44,014 nt of DNA, from NCBI GenBank assembly GCA_963642245.1, contig CAVIFY010000013.1, positions 1-44,014 on the forward strand. The letters run 5' to 3'. The DNA comes from CAG-217 sp963642245 (GTDB lineage Bacteria; Bacillota; Clostridia; Oscillospirales; Acutalibacteraceae). Below are positions 1 through 7,624 of this stretch, piece by piece (within the stretch, counting starts at the first letter, position 1; each line of letters opens with the position of its first letter). Made by a program: the position numbers and the translations under genes. Below the pieces are notes generated by a model. It was given only the letters and a program-made list of their open reading frames with translations, was not told the DNA's origin and searched no databases.

Positions 1-1041
1 CTGTTCGGCGGCGTATCCTCCGAGCACGACATCAGTACCGTATCGGCAAAGGGGATCCTCTCTGCCATCAATAAAGAAAAATATAACCTGGTTTTGCTGG
101 GGATCAGCAAAGAGGGGCGCTGGTTCCTGTTTGATGATGATATTGACCTGCTGCCGGAGGACCGGTGGCTCGCTTCTCCCAGCCTGGTGCCTGCCTGGAT
201 CAGCCCGGACCGGAGCGTGCACGGTGTGGTGACTGCGAAGGGCGACACCATTTATCTGGACGCGGTGTTCCCGGTGCTCCACGGCAAGAACGGCGAGGAC
301 GGCACCGTCCAGGGTCTGCTGCAACTGGCGGGCATTCCTTTTGTAGGGTGCGACTCTACCGCCTCCGGCGTGTGTATGGATAAGGCGGTGACCAACGCTG
401 TGGCAGACGCAGTGGGCATTGCCCAGGCCAAGTGGTGCGCCTACACCCGCTTTGCTTACGACAATGACCGGGAGGGCTGCCTGCAAGCGGCGGAGGAAAA
501 GCTGGGCTATCCCATTTTTGTAAAGCCGGCCAACGCCGGTTCCTCTGTGGGCATTACCAAGGCCACGGACCGGGAGAGCCTGGTGCGGGGTATGGAAGTG
601 GCCTTTGCCGAGGACAAGAAAGTGGTACTGGAAGAATGTATCGTGGGCCACGAGGTGGAGTGCGCCGTGATGGGCAACGATACCCCCATTGCCGCCCAGG
701 TGGGCGAGATCGTGGCGGCTGCGGACTTTTACGATTTTGACGCCAAGTATAATAATCCCCAAAGCGAGCTGCACATTCCGGCGGACTTAAGCCCGGAAAA
801 GCTGGAAGAAGTGCGCGCGGCCGCTTTGCGTGCCTACGGGGCTATGGGCTGCGAGGGCCTGAGCCGTGTAGACTTTTTTGTTACCTATGACGGGGAGCGG
901 GTGCTGCTCAACGAGATCAACACCATTCCCGGCCAAACCCCCATCAGTATGTACCCCAAGCTGTTTGAGGCGGTGGGCGTGCCGTATAGTGAGCTGATCG
1001 ACCGGCTGGTGGCCTACGCCCTGGAGCGGGGTGTGGTATGA
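1..1041 (+). CDS. ddl: D-alanine--D-alanine ligase, 5' end cut by the window
   Basis: ATP-grasp ligase that joins two D-alanines in the cytoplasm to make the dipeptide end of the peptidoglycan precursor. The frame is open from base 1 and starts inside the conserved LFGG.SSEH N-terminal motif, so roughly 8-10 residues are missing. Family landmarks visible are the ATP-binding stretch FVKPANAGSSVGITKA (around base 520-555), the EECIVGHEVECAV segment, and the C-terminal NEINTIPGQTPISMYP metal/substrate loop. The omega-loop reads YDFDAKYNN, with the Tyr (bases 748-750) typical of D-Ala-D-Ala ligases; D-lactate-using enzymes usually have Phe or a different loop. The stop overlaps the next start (ATGA), which suggests translational coupling. 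Identity is firm; substrate preference is inferred from the Tyr. Confidence 0.95.
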   Translation: MFGGVSSEHDISTVSAKGILSAINKEKYNLVLLGISKEGRWFLFDDDIDLLPEDRWLASPSLVPAWISPDRSVHGVVTAKGDTIYLDAVFPVLHGKNGEDGTVQGLLQLAGIPFVGCDSTASGVCMDKAVTNAVADAVGIAQAKWCAYTRFAYDNDREGCLQAAEEKLGYPIFVKPANAGSSVGITKATDRESLVRGMEVAFAEDKKVVLEECIVGHEVECAVMGNDTPIAAQVGEIVAAADFYDFDAKYNNPQSELHIPADLSPEKLEEVRAAALRAYGAMGCEGLSRVDFFVTYDGERVLLNEINTIPGQTPISMYPKLFEAVGVPYSELIDRLVAYALERGVV

Positions 1042-1496
1042 CGGAGAAGCAGACGGACACCCGGGATGTGGTGCTGGAGATCGTGGGCACCCAGCGGCTG
1101 AACGGCGACAGCGACAAGATCGAGCTGACCACCGTGGGCACGCTGCAAACGGAGCCGGAGGCGCTGGTGTTTCGCTACACGGAGCAGCAGGAGCCGCCGG
1201 AGGCGCCCATTTATGTGCAGGTGCGCCTGCGCCGGGACCAAACGGAGGCAGAGATCGTGCGCACCGGCGCCTACGGCTCTTGCCTGACCATTGCCAGAGG
1301 GCAGCGGAATTTGTGCCGCTACGGCACCCCTTACGGCGATGTGCTTATGGGCATTTACGGCAAGGCGGTGGAGATCCGAGAGAATGCCGCCGACGGCCGG
1401 GTGCAGCTGAGCTATGAGATTGACATTAACGGCACTTTAGCCTCTAAAAATCAACTAAAAATCGACTACCGGGTCACCGGGTCGCAAGGAGAATAA
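1038..1496 (+). CDS. DUF1934 (YwiB-like) beta-barrel protein
   Basis: A 152-residue protein without signal peptide or membrane segment, rich in alternating beta-strand patterns such as VVLEIVGTQRL, DKIELTTVGTL, APIYVQVRL and VQLSYEIDINGTL. This matches the DUF1934/YwiB family, a small calycin-like barrel. No catalytic motif is visible and its biochemical role is unknown. The start overlaps the ddl stop in ATGA and has GGGGTG upstream. Only three bases separate its stop from argS. The YwiB-ArgS neighbourhood is common in Firmicutes, which supports the family call. Confidence is good for the family and low for any function. Confidence 0.8.
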   Translation: MTEKQTDTRDVVLEIVGTQRLNGDSDKIELTTVGTLQTEPEALVFRYTEQQEPPEAPIYVQVRLRRDQTEAEIVRTGAYGSCLTIARGQRNLCRYGTPYGDVLMGIYGKAVEIRENAADGRVQLSYEIDINGTLASKNQLKIDYRVTGSQGE

Positions 1497-1499
1497 GCC

Positions 1500-3188
1500 A
1501 TGTCTAAATTGGTCAAGCAAACGGAACTGGAATTAAAAGAGAGAATTATGGACGCGCTGGGTCGCGCCGTGGCGGACGGTGTGCTGGATGAGGCACCCCT
1601 GCCTGCCTTTATTATCGAAGTGCCCAAGGAGCGCCAAAACGGCGACTACTCCACCAATGTGGCTATGGCCGGTGCCAAGGCGTTCCACAAGGCGCCCCGG
1701 GTGATCGCCCAGGCCATTGTGGATCGGTTGGATCTGGCGGATACCGTGTTTGACCGGGCAGAGATCGCCGGTCCCGGCTTTATCAACTTCTTCCTGGGCG
1801 ACCGGTTTTATGCCGCCGTGCTGGAGGATCTGATGGCCCGGGGCGAGGATTACGGCCGCTCGGATTACGGCAAGGGCAAGCGGGTGCTGGTGGAGTTCGT
1901 CTCTGCCAATCCCACCGGGCCTATGCACATTGGCAACGCCCGGGGCGGCGCCATCGGCGACTGCCTGGCAGCGGTGCTGGACTGGGCCGGGTATGATGTG
2001 CAGCGTGAGTTTTATGTAAACGACGCGGGCAATCAGATCGAGAAGTTCGCCACTTCCCTGGAAGTGCGCTATTTGCAGCATTATGACCCGGCGGTGGAGC
2101 TGCCGGAGGACGCCTACAAGGGCGTGGATATTGTGGAGCACGCCGAGAATTTCATCAAGGAGTACGGCGATCGGTATGTGAACGCGCCCTCGGCGGAGCG
2201 GCGCAAGGCGCTGGTGGATTTTGCCCTGCCTAAGAACATTGCCGGGCTGGAGCGGGACCTGGGTGCCTATCGCATTCAGTATGACCGCTGGTTTAAGGAG
2301 TCCTCCCTCCACGGGGACGGCTCTGTGCAGCGGGTGATCGACGCGCTGAAAGAAAAGGGCGTTACCTACGAGCAGGACGGCGCTTTGTGGTTCAAGGCCA
2401 GCGAATTCGGCAACGACAAGGACATTGTGCTGGTGCGTGCCAACGGCATTCCCACTTATATTGTGCCGGATATTGCTTATCATTATAATAAGCTGGTGAC
2501 CCGCGGCTATGATAAGGCTGTGGATGTGCTGGGTGCGGACCACCACGGCTATGTGCCCCGGATGAAGGCGGCGCTCACCGCCCTGGGGCTGGACGCAGAC
2601 CGTCTGGACTGTGTGATCATGCAGATGGTGCGCCTGGTGCGGGACGGCGAGACCATTAAGCTGTCTAAGCGCTCCGGCAAGGCCATTACTCTGAACACCC
2701 TGTTGGAGGAAGTGCCCATTGACGCGGCCCGCTTCTTCTTTAACCTGCGGGAGCCTAACTCCCACTTTGACTTTGACCTGGAGCTGGCAGCCAGCACTTC
2801 CAATGAGAACCCGGTGTACTATGTGCAGTACGCCCACGCCCGCATTTGCTCCATTCTGCGCAAGGCGGCAGAGGAGGGCGTGACCCTGCGCACCCCCACC
2901 ACCGCGGAGCTGGAGCAGCTGACGGCACCGGAGGAGCGGGAGCTGATCCGCCACCTGGCCGCCCTCACCGACGAGGTGGTCACCGCAGCCAAGACCTATG
3001 ACCCGGCCAAGATCACCCACTATGTGATCGACCTGGCCACCCTGTTCCACAAGTTCTACAACGCCCAGCGGGTGATGGTAGAGGACGAGGGGCTGATGCA
3101 GGCGCGGTTGTACCTGTGCACCGCCGTAAAGAATACCATTCGCAATGTACTTACTATGCTGAAGATCAGCGTGCCGGAGCGTATGTAA
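1500..3188 (+). CDS. argS: Arginyl-tRNA synthetase
   Basis: Class I aminoacyl-tRNA synthetase of 562 residues that charges tRNA-Arg with arginine using ATP. The N-terminal ~110 residues form the Add1-type domain typical of ArgRS. The HIGH-class signature is HIGNARGG (His143) within VEFVSANPTGPMHIGN. The second class I signature is KLSKRSGKAITL (residues 387-398), a good match to KMSKS. The C-terminal helical anticodon-binding domain ends in the family-typical LxxLxISVPERM. AAGGAG lies eight bases before the ATG. It sits between the DUF1934 gene and a radical SAM gene in one co-directional run. Length and motifs are normal for a functional enzyme. Confidence 0.98.
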   Translation: MSKLVKQTELELKERIMDALGRAVADGVLDEAPLPAFIIEVPKERQNGDYSTNVAMAGAKAFHKAPRVIAQAIVDRLDLADTVFDRAEIAGPGFINFFLGDRFYAAVLEDLMARGEDYGRSDYGKGKRVLVEFVSANPTGPMHIGNARGGAIGDCLAAVLDWAGYDVQREFYVNDAGNQIEKFATSLEVRYLQHYDPAVELPEDAYKGVDIVEHAENFIKEYGDRYVNAPSAERRKALVDFALPKNIAGLERDLGAYRIQYDRWFKESSLHGDGSVQRVIDALKEKGVTYEQDGALWFKASEFGNDKDIVLVRANGIPTYIVPDIAYHYNKLVTRGYDKAVDVLGADHHGYVPRMKAALTALGLDADRLDCVIMQMVRLVRDGETIKLSKRSGKAITLNTLLEEVPIDAARFFFNLREPNSHFDFDLELAASTSNENPVYYVQYAHARICSILRKAAEEGVTLRTPTTAELEQLTAPEERELIRHLAALTDEVVTAAKTYDPAKITHYVIDLATLFHKFYNAQRVMVEDEGLMQARLYLCTAVKNTIRNVLTMLKISVPERM

Positions 3189-3208
3189 GCGGCACTTGAG
3201 GTGAAGCT

Positions 3209-4648
3209 ATGAACAGAAAAGTTTTGTACGCAGTGGGCGACCGTCTGCTGCGCTATGTGTACAAGAACCCCCGCCGCAATTTGGTCAAATTGGTGAAGGT
3301 GGGCAAGCTGGTGGCCGGCAAAATGTTCCCCCCCAGCACCTTTACCAAGCCCATTGAGATCATTGAGGATGAGGACAATGTGTGGCACAAATTCCTGTTT
3401 CGCGGGCTGGACGAGGTGGACCCGGCGCTGTTTCGCAGCATTGCGCTGACCTTTGCCATTGACCTGGGCTACTTTGGCACCAAGACCCTGCGGGCCAACC
3501 GGGAGAAGGAGCATATCAATATCCCCTGGGTGGTGCTGATGGATCCCACCAGCGCCTGCAATCGCCACTGCAAGGGCTGCTGGGCGGCAGAGTACGGCCA
3601 TAAGTCCAACCTGACCTTGGACGAAATGCGCCGCATTGTGCGGGAGAGCAAGGCCCTGGGCACCCATTTCTTTATGTACACCGGCGGCGAGCCGCTGATC
3701 CGCAAGGCGGATATTTTGACCGTAGCCCGGGAGAACCCGGACTGCCTGTTCCTGTCCTTTACCAACGGTACGCTGGTGGACGAGACCTTTTGCGAGGATA
3801 TGAAGGCCTGCGGCAACCTGGCGCTGGCCCTGTCCGTAGAGGGCAGCGAGGCGACCACGGACGCCCGCCGAGGTGCAGGCTCCTATCGGGACACCATGGC
3901 GGCCATGGCGCTGCTGAAAAAGCACGGCTGCCTGTTTGGTGTGTCCGTCTGCTACACTGCGCAGAACTGTGAGGCGGTCACTTCTGACGCCTTTTATGAT
4001 ATGCTTATTGAGGCCGGTGCCCGCTACGCCTGGTACTTCCATTATATGCCGGTGGGCAGCGGGGCAGACAAGAGCCTGTTGCTCTCCCCGGAGCAGCGGG
4101 AGCATGTGTACCGCACCATTCGAGAGAAGCGGGACGGCAAGAACGGCAAGCCGATCTTTACCGTGGATTTCCAGAACGACGCGGAGTTTGTGGGTGGCTG
4201 TATTGCCGGTGGGCGCAACTACTTCCACATCAATTCCGAGGGCGACGCGGAGCCTTGCGTGTTTATCCATTACAGCGACTCCAATATTCGGGAAAAGAGC
4301 ATTAAAGAGTGCTTGCAGTCGCCGCTGTTTTACGAGTATTACAAGGGCCAGCCCTTTAATAACAATATGCTGCGCCCCTGTCCTATGCTGGAGAACCCGG
4401 CGGCTCTGCGGCGGATCGTCAGCCAAACCGGCGCCAAGTCTACGGACTTTATGGCCCCGGAGAGTGCGGAGGACCTGTGCGCCAAGTGCGACGCTTACGC
4501 CGCCGCCTGGGCGCCTACTGCCAAGCGCATTTGGGAGGAGAAAAGCCGCTTTCAGCCCTTTACCCAGTATTATCGGGACACCCCGGAGGGCAAAACGGAC
4601 GCAGAGGTGCAAAAGCTGCAAAACCTGCCCCTGCCTACGGAGAAATAA
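3209..4648 (+). CDS. Radical SAM protein with C-terminal cysteine (SPASM-like) region
   Basis: A 479-residue protein with a CxxxCxxC radical SAM cluster motif at Cys117, Cys121 and Cys124 (SACNRHCKGCW), followed by the GGEP motif (YTGGEPLI) that contacts S-adenosylmethionine. It should cleave SAM reductively to start radical chemistry in the cytoplasm. A further set of cysteines (GGCIAG, EPCVF, RPCPML, DLCAKC) in the C-terminal third looks like a SPASM/Twitch-type auxiliary iron-sulfur region, as in peptide- and protein-modifying members. The ~110 residues before the cluster are unusually long and basic. The start has GAGGTG upstream and lies 20 bases after argS. No precursor peptide gene is visible nearby, so the substrate is unknown. 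Confidence 0.85.
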   Translation: MNRKVLYAVGDRLLRYVYKNPRRNLVKLVKVGKLVAGKMFPPSTFTKPIEIIEDEDNVWHKFLFRGLDEVDPALFRSIALTFAIDLGYFGTKTLRANREKEHINIPWVVLMDPTSACNRHCKGCWAAEYGHKSNLTLDEMRRIVRESKALGTHFFMYTGGEPLIRKADILTVARENPDCLFLSFTNGTLVDETFCEDMKACGNLALALSVEGSEATTDARRGAGSYRDTMAAMALLKKHGCLFGVSVCYTAQNCEAVTSDAFYDMLIEAGARYAWYFHYMPVGSGADKSLLLSPEQREHVYRTIREKRDGKNGKPIFTVDFQNDAEFVGGCIAGGRNYFHINSEGDAEPCVFIHYSDSNIREKSIKECLQSPLFYEYYKGQPFNNNMLRPCPMLENPAALRRIVSQTGAKSTDFMAPESAEDLCAKCDAYAAAWAPTAKRIWEEKSRFQPFTQYYRDTPEGKTDAEVQKLQNLPLPTEK

Positions 4649-4664
4649 AAGAGAATATAAAATG

Positions 4665-4699
4665 AAAAAGCGCACGGCCATATCGGTCGTGCGCTTTTT
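4665..4699. terminator. Bidirectional Rho-independent terminator
   Basis: An inverted repeat, AAAAAGCGCACGGCC then GGTCGTGCGCTTTTT around a short ATATC-type loop, with A-runs on the left and T-runs on the right. It ends the radical SAM run on the plus strand and the converging PI-PLC-like gene on the minus strand. Confidence 0.85.
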
Positions 4700-4707
4700 G
4701 TGTGCGG

Positions 4708-5589
4708 TTATTCAAAATTGGTCTCTACGATCTTCAGCACCTGCTCCCGGGAGGGAAAGTCCACATAGGTGGTGCCGTAGTACACGCCCTTTTTCAGCGG
4801 ATAGTCCATAAACTTGGCGTTGATATATTTGGCGTTGCGCCGCGGGCCTTTCAGCCCGCCGGCGGTGGACAGGTAGTTGATCACATACTGCCCGCCAAAG
4901 GCCTCTCGCTGCTCTAAGAACGGCCAGATCACCTGGGCCCAGCGGGGCTTGGGCTTGTATTTGTACCGGTCCTGAATGATAAAGTCCGCGGTGCCGGTAC
5001 ACAGGGGCAGTGCCGTGGGCACCACCTCCGGCTGCTCCACCCAGGTGGAAAAGTCAATGCCCGTGTTGTGGCGGGTAAAGTCCGGCTTTGGCTCCATTTT
5101 GCACCGGCGGATCAGCACCAGCTTGCCCCGGGCGGCGCCCAGGGTGGGCACCCGGTCCTCTAAGTACCAGTAAGGCTCCTTGCCCTTAATATAGGTATAA
5201 AACAGGTTGTCAAAGCACTGCTCGTTCTCTTTGCCGTTGTCGTTCTTAAACTGGAACACCACTGCCTCGCCCGGGTATTCGTCCAAAAAGCGGTAGCACT
5301 GGGACAGCACATCGCCCATATCCATCAGGTTGGCTCGGCGGCAGGAGTGGTTGTAGGCGGGGAAGGCGCCGTGCACCATGGTCAGGCACTTGCCGTCTGC
5401 CCGCACGCGAATATCCAGCGCCCGCACCCCCAGGAGCAGCTGCTCGTAGATGGTCCGGTCCTGGCAGCAAAAGAAGTGGGGCAGTCGAATGTGCTGGGTC
5501 ACGCAGTCGTGGGTGCCGCACAGGTTCAGCGCCAGCAGGTCGCTGCTGTCCGGCAGGTCTCGCATCCAATTTTTCAGGTCAATTCCCAT
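4708..5589 (-). CDS. Phosphatidylinositol-specific phospholipase C-like protein (PLC X domain), no signal peptide
   Basis: A 293-residue protein matching the bacterial PI-PLC X-domain fold. It has CGTHD with His27 and Asp28, then GVRALDIRV with Asp59 and Arg61, then the second catalytic-type His73 in MVHGAF. These correspond to the His/Asp/Arg set used by B. cereus PI-PLC to cleave the phosphodiester. EYPGEAVVFQFKND and the C-terminal KGVYYGTTYVDFPS also fit the family. The start was placed at MGID because AAGGCGGTG sits just upstream; an in-frame ATG 45 bases further out lacks this and lies upstream of the predicted -10. No signal peptide, lipobox or membrane segment is seen, which is odd for a PI-PLC and suggests an intracellular phosphodiester substrate. 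The substrate is not known. Confidence 0.8.
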   Translation of the reverse strand: MGIDLKNWMRDLPDSSDLLALNLCGTHDCVTQHIRLPHFFCCQDRTIYEQLLLGVRALDIRVRADGKCLTMVHGAFPAYNHSCRRANLMDMGDVLSQCYRFLDEYPGEAVVFQFKNDNGKENEQCFDNLFYTYIKGKEPYWYLEDRVPTLGAARGKLVLIRRCKMEPKPDFTRHNTGIDFSTWVEQPEVVPTALPLCTGTADFIIQDRYKYKPKPRWAQVIWPFLEQREAFGGQYVINYLSTAGGLKGPRRNAKYINAKFMDYPLKKGVYYGTTYVDFPSREQVLKIVETNFE

Positions 5590-5605
5590 TGTTATCACCG
5601 CCTTT

Positions 5606-5657
5606 ATTTTAACATCTTTTGACAGGAATTGCAAATTTCTGCGCTATCGGTTATAAT
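5606..5657. promoter_or_regulatory. Overlapping divergent promoters sharing one palindromic -35 box
   Basis: TTGCAA at 5629-5634 equals its own reverse complement. Rightward, a 17-base spacer leads to TATAAT at 5652-5657, ahead of the gene at 5681. Leftward, a 17-base spacer leads to TAAAAT on the minus strand (5606-5611), ahead of the PI-PLC-like gene. Both reading directions therefore give a well-spaced sigma-A-type promoter from one hexamer. Confidence 0.65.
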
Positions 5658-5680
5658 CAAGGAGAAGAGGGGGCGCTTTT

Positions 5681-6124
5681 ATGGTGCTTTTTGATGAGAC
5701 GCGGGTGCTGGACCCGCAGGCGGACAAGACCAACACGGCTTTGTCCTTTACCGTTCCGCCCGGGCTGACCGCCTTGCAGGTGGAATTCAGTTATGACCCG
5801 CCCACCCCGCCGGAGCCGGTGGCGGTAGAGGCGGTCAAGGCTGCGCTGGCCCGGTATGCCCGGGCAGTGACCCAGCCGGATCCGTATGCCTATTTGCCGG
5901 TGTATAACTTAGTCACCCTGTCCCTGGACGACCCGGCAGGCTATCGAGGCGCCGCCCATCGGCGGGCGACCGACCAGTGCCATCGGCTGACGGCGGAGAG
6001 TGCGTCGCCCGGCTTTTTGCCCGGCGAATTGCGCCCGGGGCAGTGGCAGGCGGTGCTTAGCGCCCACTGTGTGTTGTGTCCGGTGACCTGCCGTGTGCGT
6101 GTGATCGGGGAGGGAACAGAATGA
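5681..6124 (+). CDS. Small beta-domain protein, probable N-terminal partner of the adjacent PHP hydrolase
   Basis: A 147-residue soluble protein with no signal peptide. Segments such as ALSFTVPPGLTALQVEFSYDP, NLVTLSLDDPAGYRGAAHR and PGFLPGELRPGQWQAVLSAH read as a beta-sandwich domain. From memory, very similar text forms the N-terminal part of CehA/McbA-type metallohydrolases, directly before the PHP domain. Here that part is a separate gene whose stop overlaps the start of the PHP gene (ATGA at 6121-6124), so the two are probably translated together and may form a complex. GGAGAAGAGGGGG precedes the ATG, and a promoter lies at 5629-5657. No enzymatic motif is visible in this part alone. Confidence 0.7.
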   Translation: MVLFDETRVLDPQADKTNTALSFTVPPGLTALQVEFSYDPPTPPEPVAVEAVKAALARYARAVTQPDPYAYLPVYNLVTLSLDDPAGYRGAAHRRATDQCHRLTAESASPGFLPGELRPGQWQAVLSAHCVLCPVTCRVRVIGEGTE

Positions 6125-7065
6125 GTTATTTGCCTTGCGAACTCCACTGCCACAGCGTCCATTCCGACGGTGGCTTTTCTGTGGCGGAGCTGCTGCGCCG
6201 TGCTTATGACGACCACCTGGCGCTGATCGCTTTGACCGACCACAATACCACCTCCGGCCACTGGGAGCTGGACGACAGCATTACCCCCGCCGTGCCGGGC
6301 ATTGAGTGGACCACCTTTTTTGGCCATATGCTGGTGCTGGGCGCCCGGGAATTTGTGGACTGGCGGGACGCAGTGCCTACCAATATAGACCATAAGATCG
6401 ACCGGGTGCACGCGGTGGGCGGCCTGTGCGGCGTGGCCCATCCGTTCCAGCTGGGCTCGCCTATTTGTACCGGCGGGCGCTGGGCCTTTGATGTGCAGGA
6501 CTGGAACCGGGTGGATTACCTGGAAGTGTGGCACGACGCCTTTGGCCCGGATAACGGCGAGAATGCGCCGGCAACGGAACTGTGGAAGTCCCTGCTGGAC
6601 AAGGGCTATCATTTGCCCATCACCTACGGTCGGGACTGGCACCGCCAGTCGGACCGGCACTTTGGGGTCACCTATTTGAATATGGAAGAACCCACGGCGG
6701 CCTGCGCGTTGGAGGCCATCCGTGCCGGGCGCACGGTGGTCAGCTATGGGGCCAAGTTCTTCTTCCGGGTGCACCGCTGGGGCGACACCTACGGCATTGG
6801 CGACACCCTCAAGCGGGGGCGGGTGATCTTCAGCTTTTTTACGGATTTGCACGCCCGGCGTAAGGACGAGGGCGACGAGCCGGTGAGCTACGATACCATT
6901 CGCATTGTCACCAATGGCAACAAGTGCGTGCTGGAGACGGCGGCCACCGAGCGCCACGCCCGGCTGACCCTGGAGCCGGGGCACTGGTACATTTGCGAGC
7001 TGTGGGGCACCGTTGGGGGCGAAAAGCAGCCCCTGGCCATCACTTCTCCCATTTATACAGAATAA
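6121..7065 (+). CDS. PHP-domain metal-dependent phosphoesterase (CehA/McbA-like)
   Basis: A 314-residue protein starting almost directly with the PHP metal-binding motif HCHSVHSDG (His9, His11, Asp16), followed by LTDHNTT, a further His in VAHPFQLGS and the late GRDWHRQSD segment, which can supply the remaining ligands. PHP enzymes hydrolyse phosphoesters with a multi-metal centre; the substrate here is unknown. A C-terminal beta-rich region (RVIFSFFTDLHARR to YICELWGTVGG) resembles the accessory domain seen in CehA/McbA proteins. The ATG overlaps the upstream stop and the upstream gene looks like the missing N-terminal domain. A second PHP gene lies at 7624-8607 on the other strand. The fold is firm; the exact subfamily is inferred. 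Confidence 0.82.
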   Translation: MSYLPCELHCHSVHSDGGFSVAELLRRAYDDHLALIALTDHNTTSGHWELDDSITPAVPGIEWTTFFGHMLVLGAREFVDWRDAVPTNIDHKIDRVHAVGGLCGVAHPFQLGSPICTGGRWAFDVQDWNRVDYLEVWHDAFGPDNGENAPATELWKSLLDKGYHLPITYGRDWHRQSDRHFGVTYLNMEEPTAACALEAIRAGRTVVSYGAKFFFRVHRWGDTYGIGDTLKRGRVIFSFFTDLHARRKDEGDEPVSYDTIRIVTNGNKCVLETAATERHARLTLEPGHWYICELWGTVGGEKQPLAITSPIYTE

Positions 7066-7071
7066 AAAAAG

Positions 7072-7105
7072 GCACCGTAACGGCTTTCGTTACGGTGCTT
7101 CTTTG
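7072..7105. terminator. Bidirectional Rho-independent terminator
   Basis: A perfect 11-bp stem, GCACCGTAACG / CGTTACGGTGC, with a five-base loop. A T-rich tail lies to the right and seven A bases to the left, so it can stop both the PHP gene (plus) and the YgjP-like gene (minus). Confidence 0.88.
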
Positions 7106-7108
7106 TTT

Positions 7109-7624
7109 TTAACGGCGCAGCAGGCGCTCCCGCTCTTTGTAGTCCGGCAGCACGCTCTCCACCAGCCGGTAAAAGGCAGGGGAGTGGTCGTGGTGGCGAA
7201 TGTGGCACAGCTCGTGCACCACCACATAGTCAATAGCCGCCTGGGGGTACTGCATGAGATAGAGGGAAAAGCAAATGCTGTTCTTCCCGTTGCAGGAGCC
7301 AAAGCGCTTTTTGGCGCTTGTGATCTTGATCCCGGTGGGGGTCAGCCCCAGAATTTGGCTATAATAGGCCACCCGGGGCGGCAGTTCCGCCTTGGCTCGG
7401 CGGCGCAGATCTTCGATCTCCGTCTCCGTTAAGGGCGGGTGGGCCTGCAAGTAGGCGGCTTTGGCGGCTCTTTGTCGGCTGATCCAGTCCGCCTTTTGGG
7501 CGATAAAGTGATAGATGGCACGGTCGGTGACCCACAGGGGCGCTTTGACGGCGATTTGCAGATCATCGTCAATGGACAGCTCTATGCTCTTTCGCCGGGA
7601 GCGGGTAATGCGTACCCCCTCCAT
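7109..7624 (-). CDS. YgjP/DUF45-like zinc metallopeptidase
   Basis: A 171-residue protein with the zinc-protease signature HELCH (His137, Glu138, His141) and a third ligand candidate His147 in HDHSPAFY, in the arrangement typical of YgjP/WLM (DUF45) proteins. The N-terminal half (RRKSIELSIDDDLQIAVKAPLWV) is the usual beta-strand lead-in, and KKRFGSCNGKNSICFSLYLM precedes the active site. No signal peptide is seen, so it is probably cytoplasmic; substrates of the family are poorly known. I chose the ATG at 7624, which overlaps the upstream PHP stop (TGATG). An in-frame ATG at 7636 would extend it by four residues and overlap that gene more. Last gene of a clc-PHP-ygjP run. Confidence 0.82.
   Translation of the reverse strand: MEGVRITRSRRKSIELSIDDDLQIAVKAPLWVTDRAIYHFIAQKADWISRQRAAKAAYLQAHPPLTETEIEDLRRRAKAELPPRVAYYSQILGLTPTGIKITSAKKRFGSCNGKNSICFSLYLMQYPQAAIDYVVVHELCHIRHHDHSPAFYRLVESVLPDYKERERLLRR

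Noticed and set aside
1..1041. Vancomycin-type D-Ala-D-Lac or D-Ala-D-Ser ligase
   Set aside because: The omega-loop keeps the Lys-Tyr of standard D-Ala-D-Ala ligases and no vanH/vanX/vanT-type gene is nearby.
1533..3050. Long open frame antisense to argS (similar ones lie antisense to uraA at 17329-18825 and to the protease at 19398-22262)
   Set aside because: These are a by-product of GC-rich codon use in the sense genes. Their translations are His/Gln/Gly-rich without family motifs, and the sense genes are certain.
5619..5624. Consensus TTGACA as -35 for the gene at 5681
   Set aside because: It lies 27 bases from TATAAT, far too long a spacer. TTGCAA at 5629 has the correct 17-base spacing.
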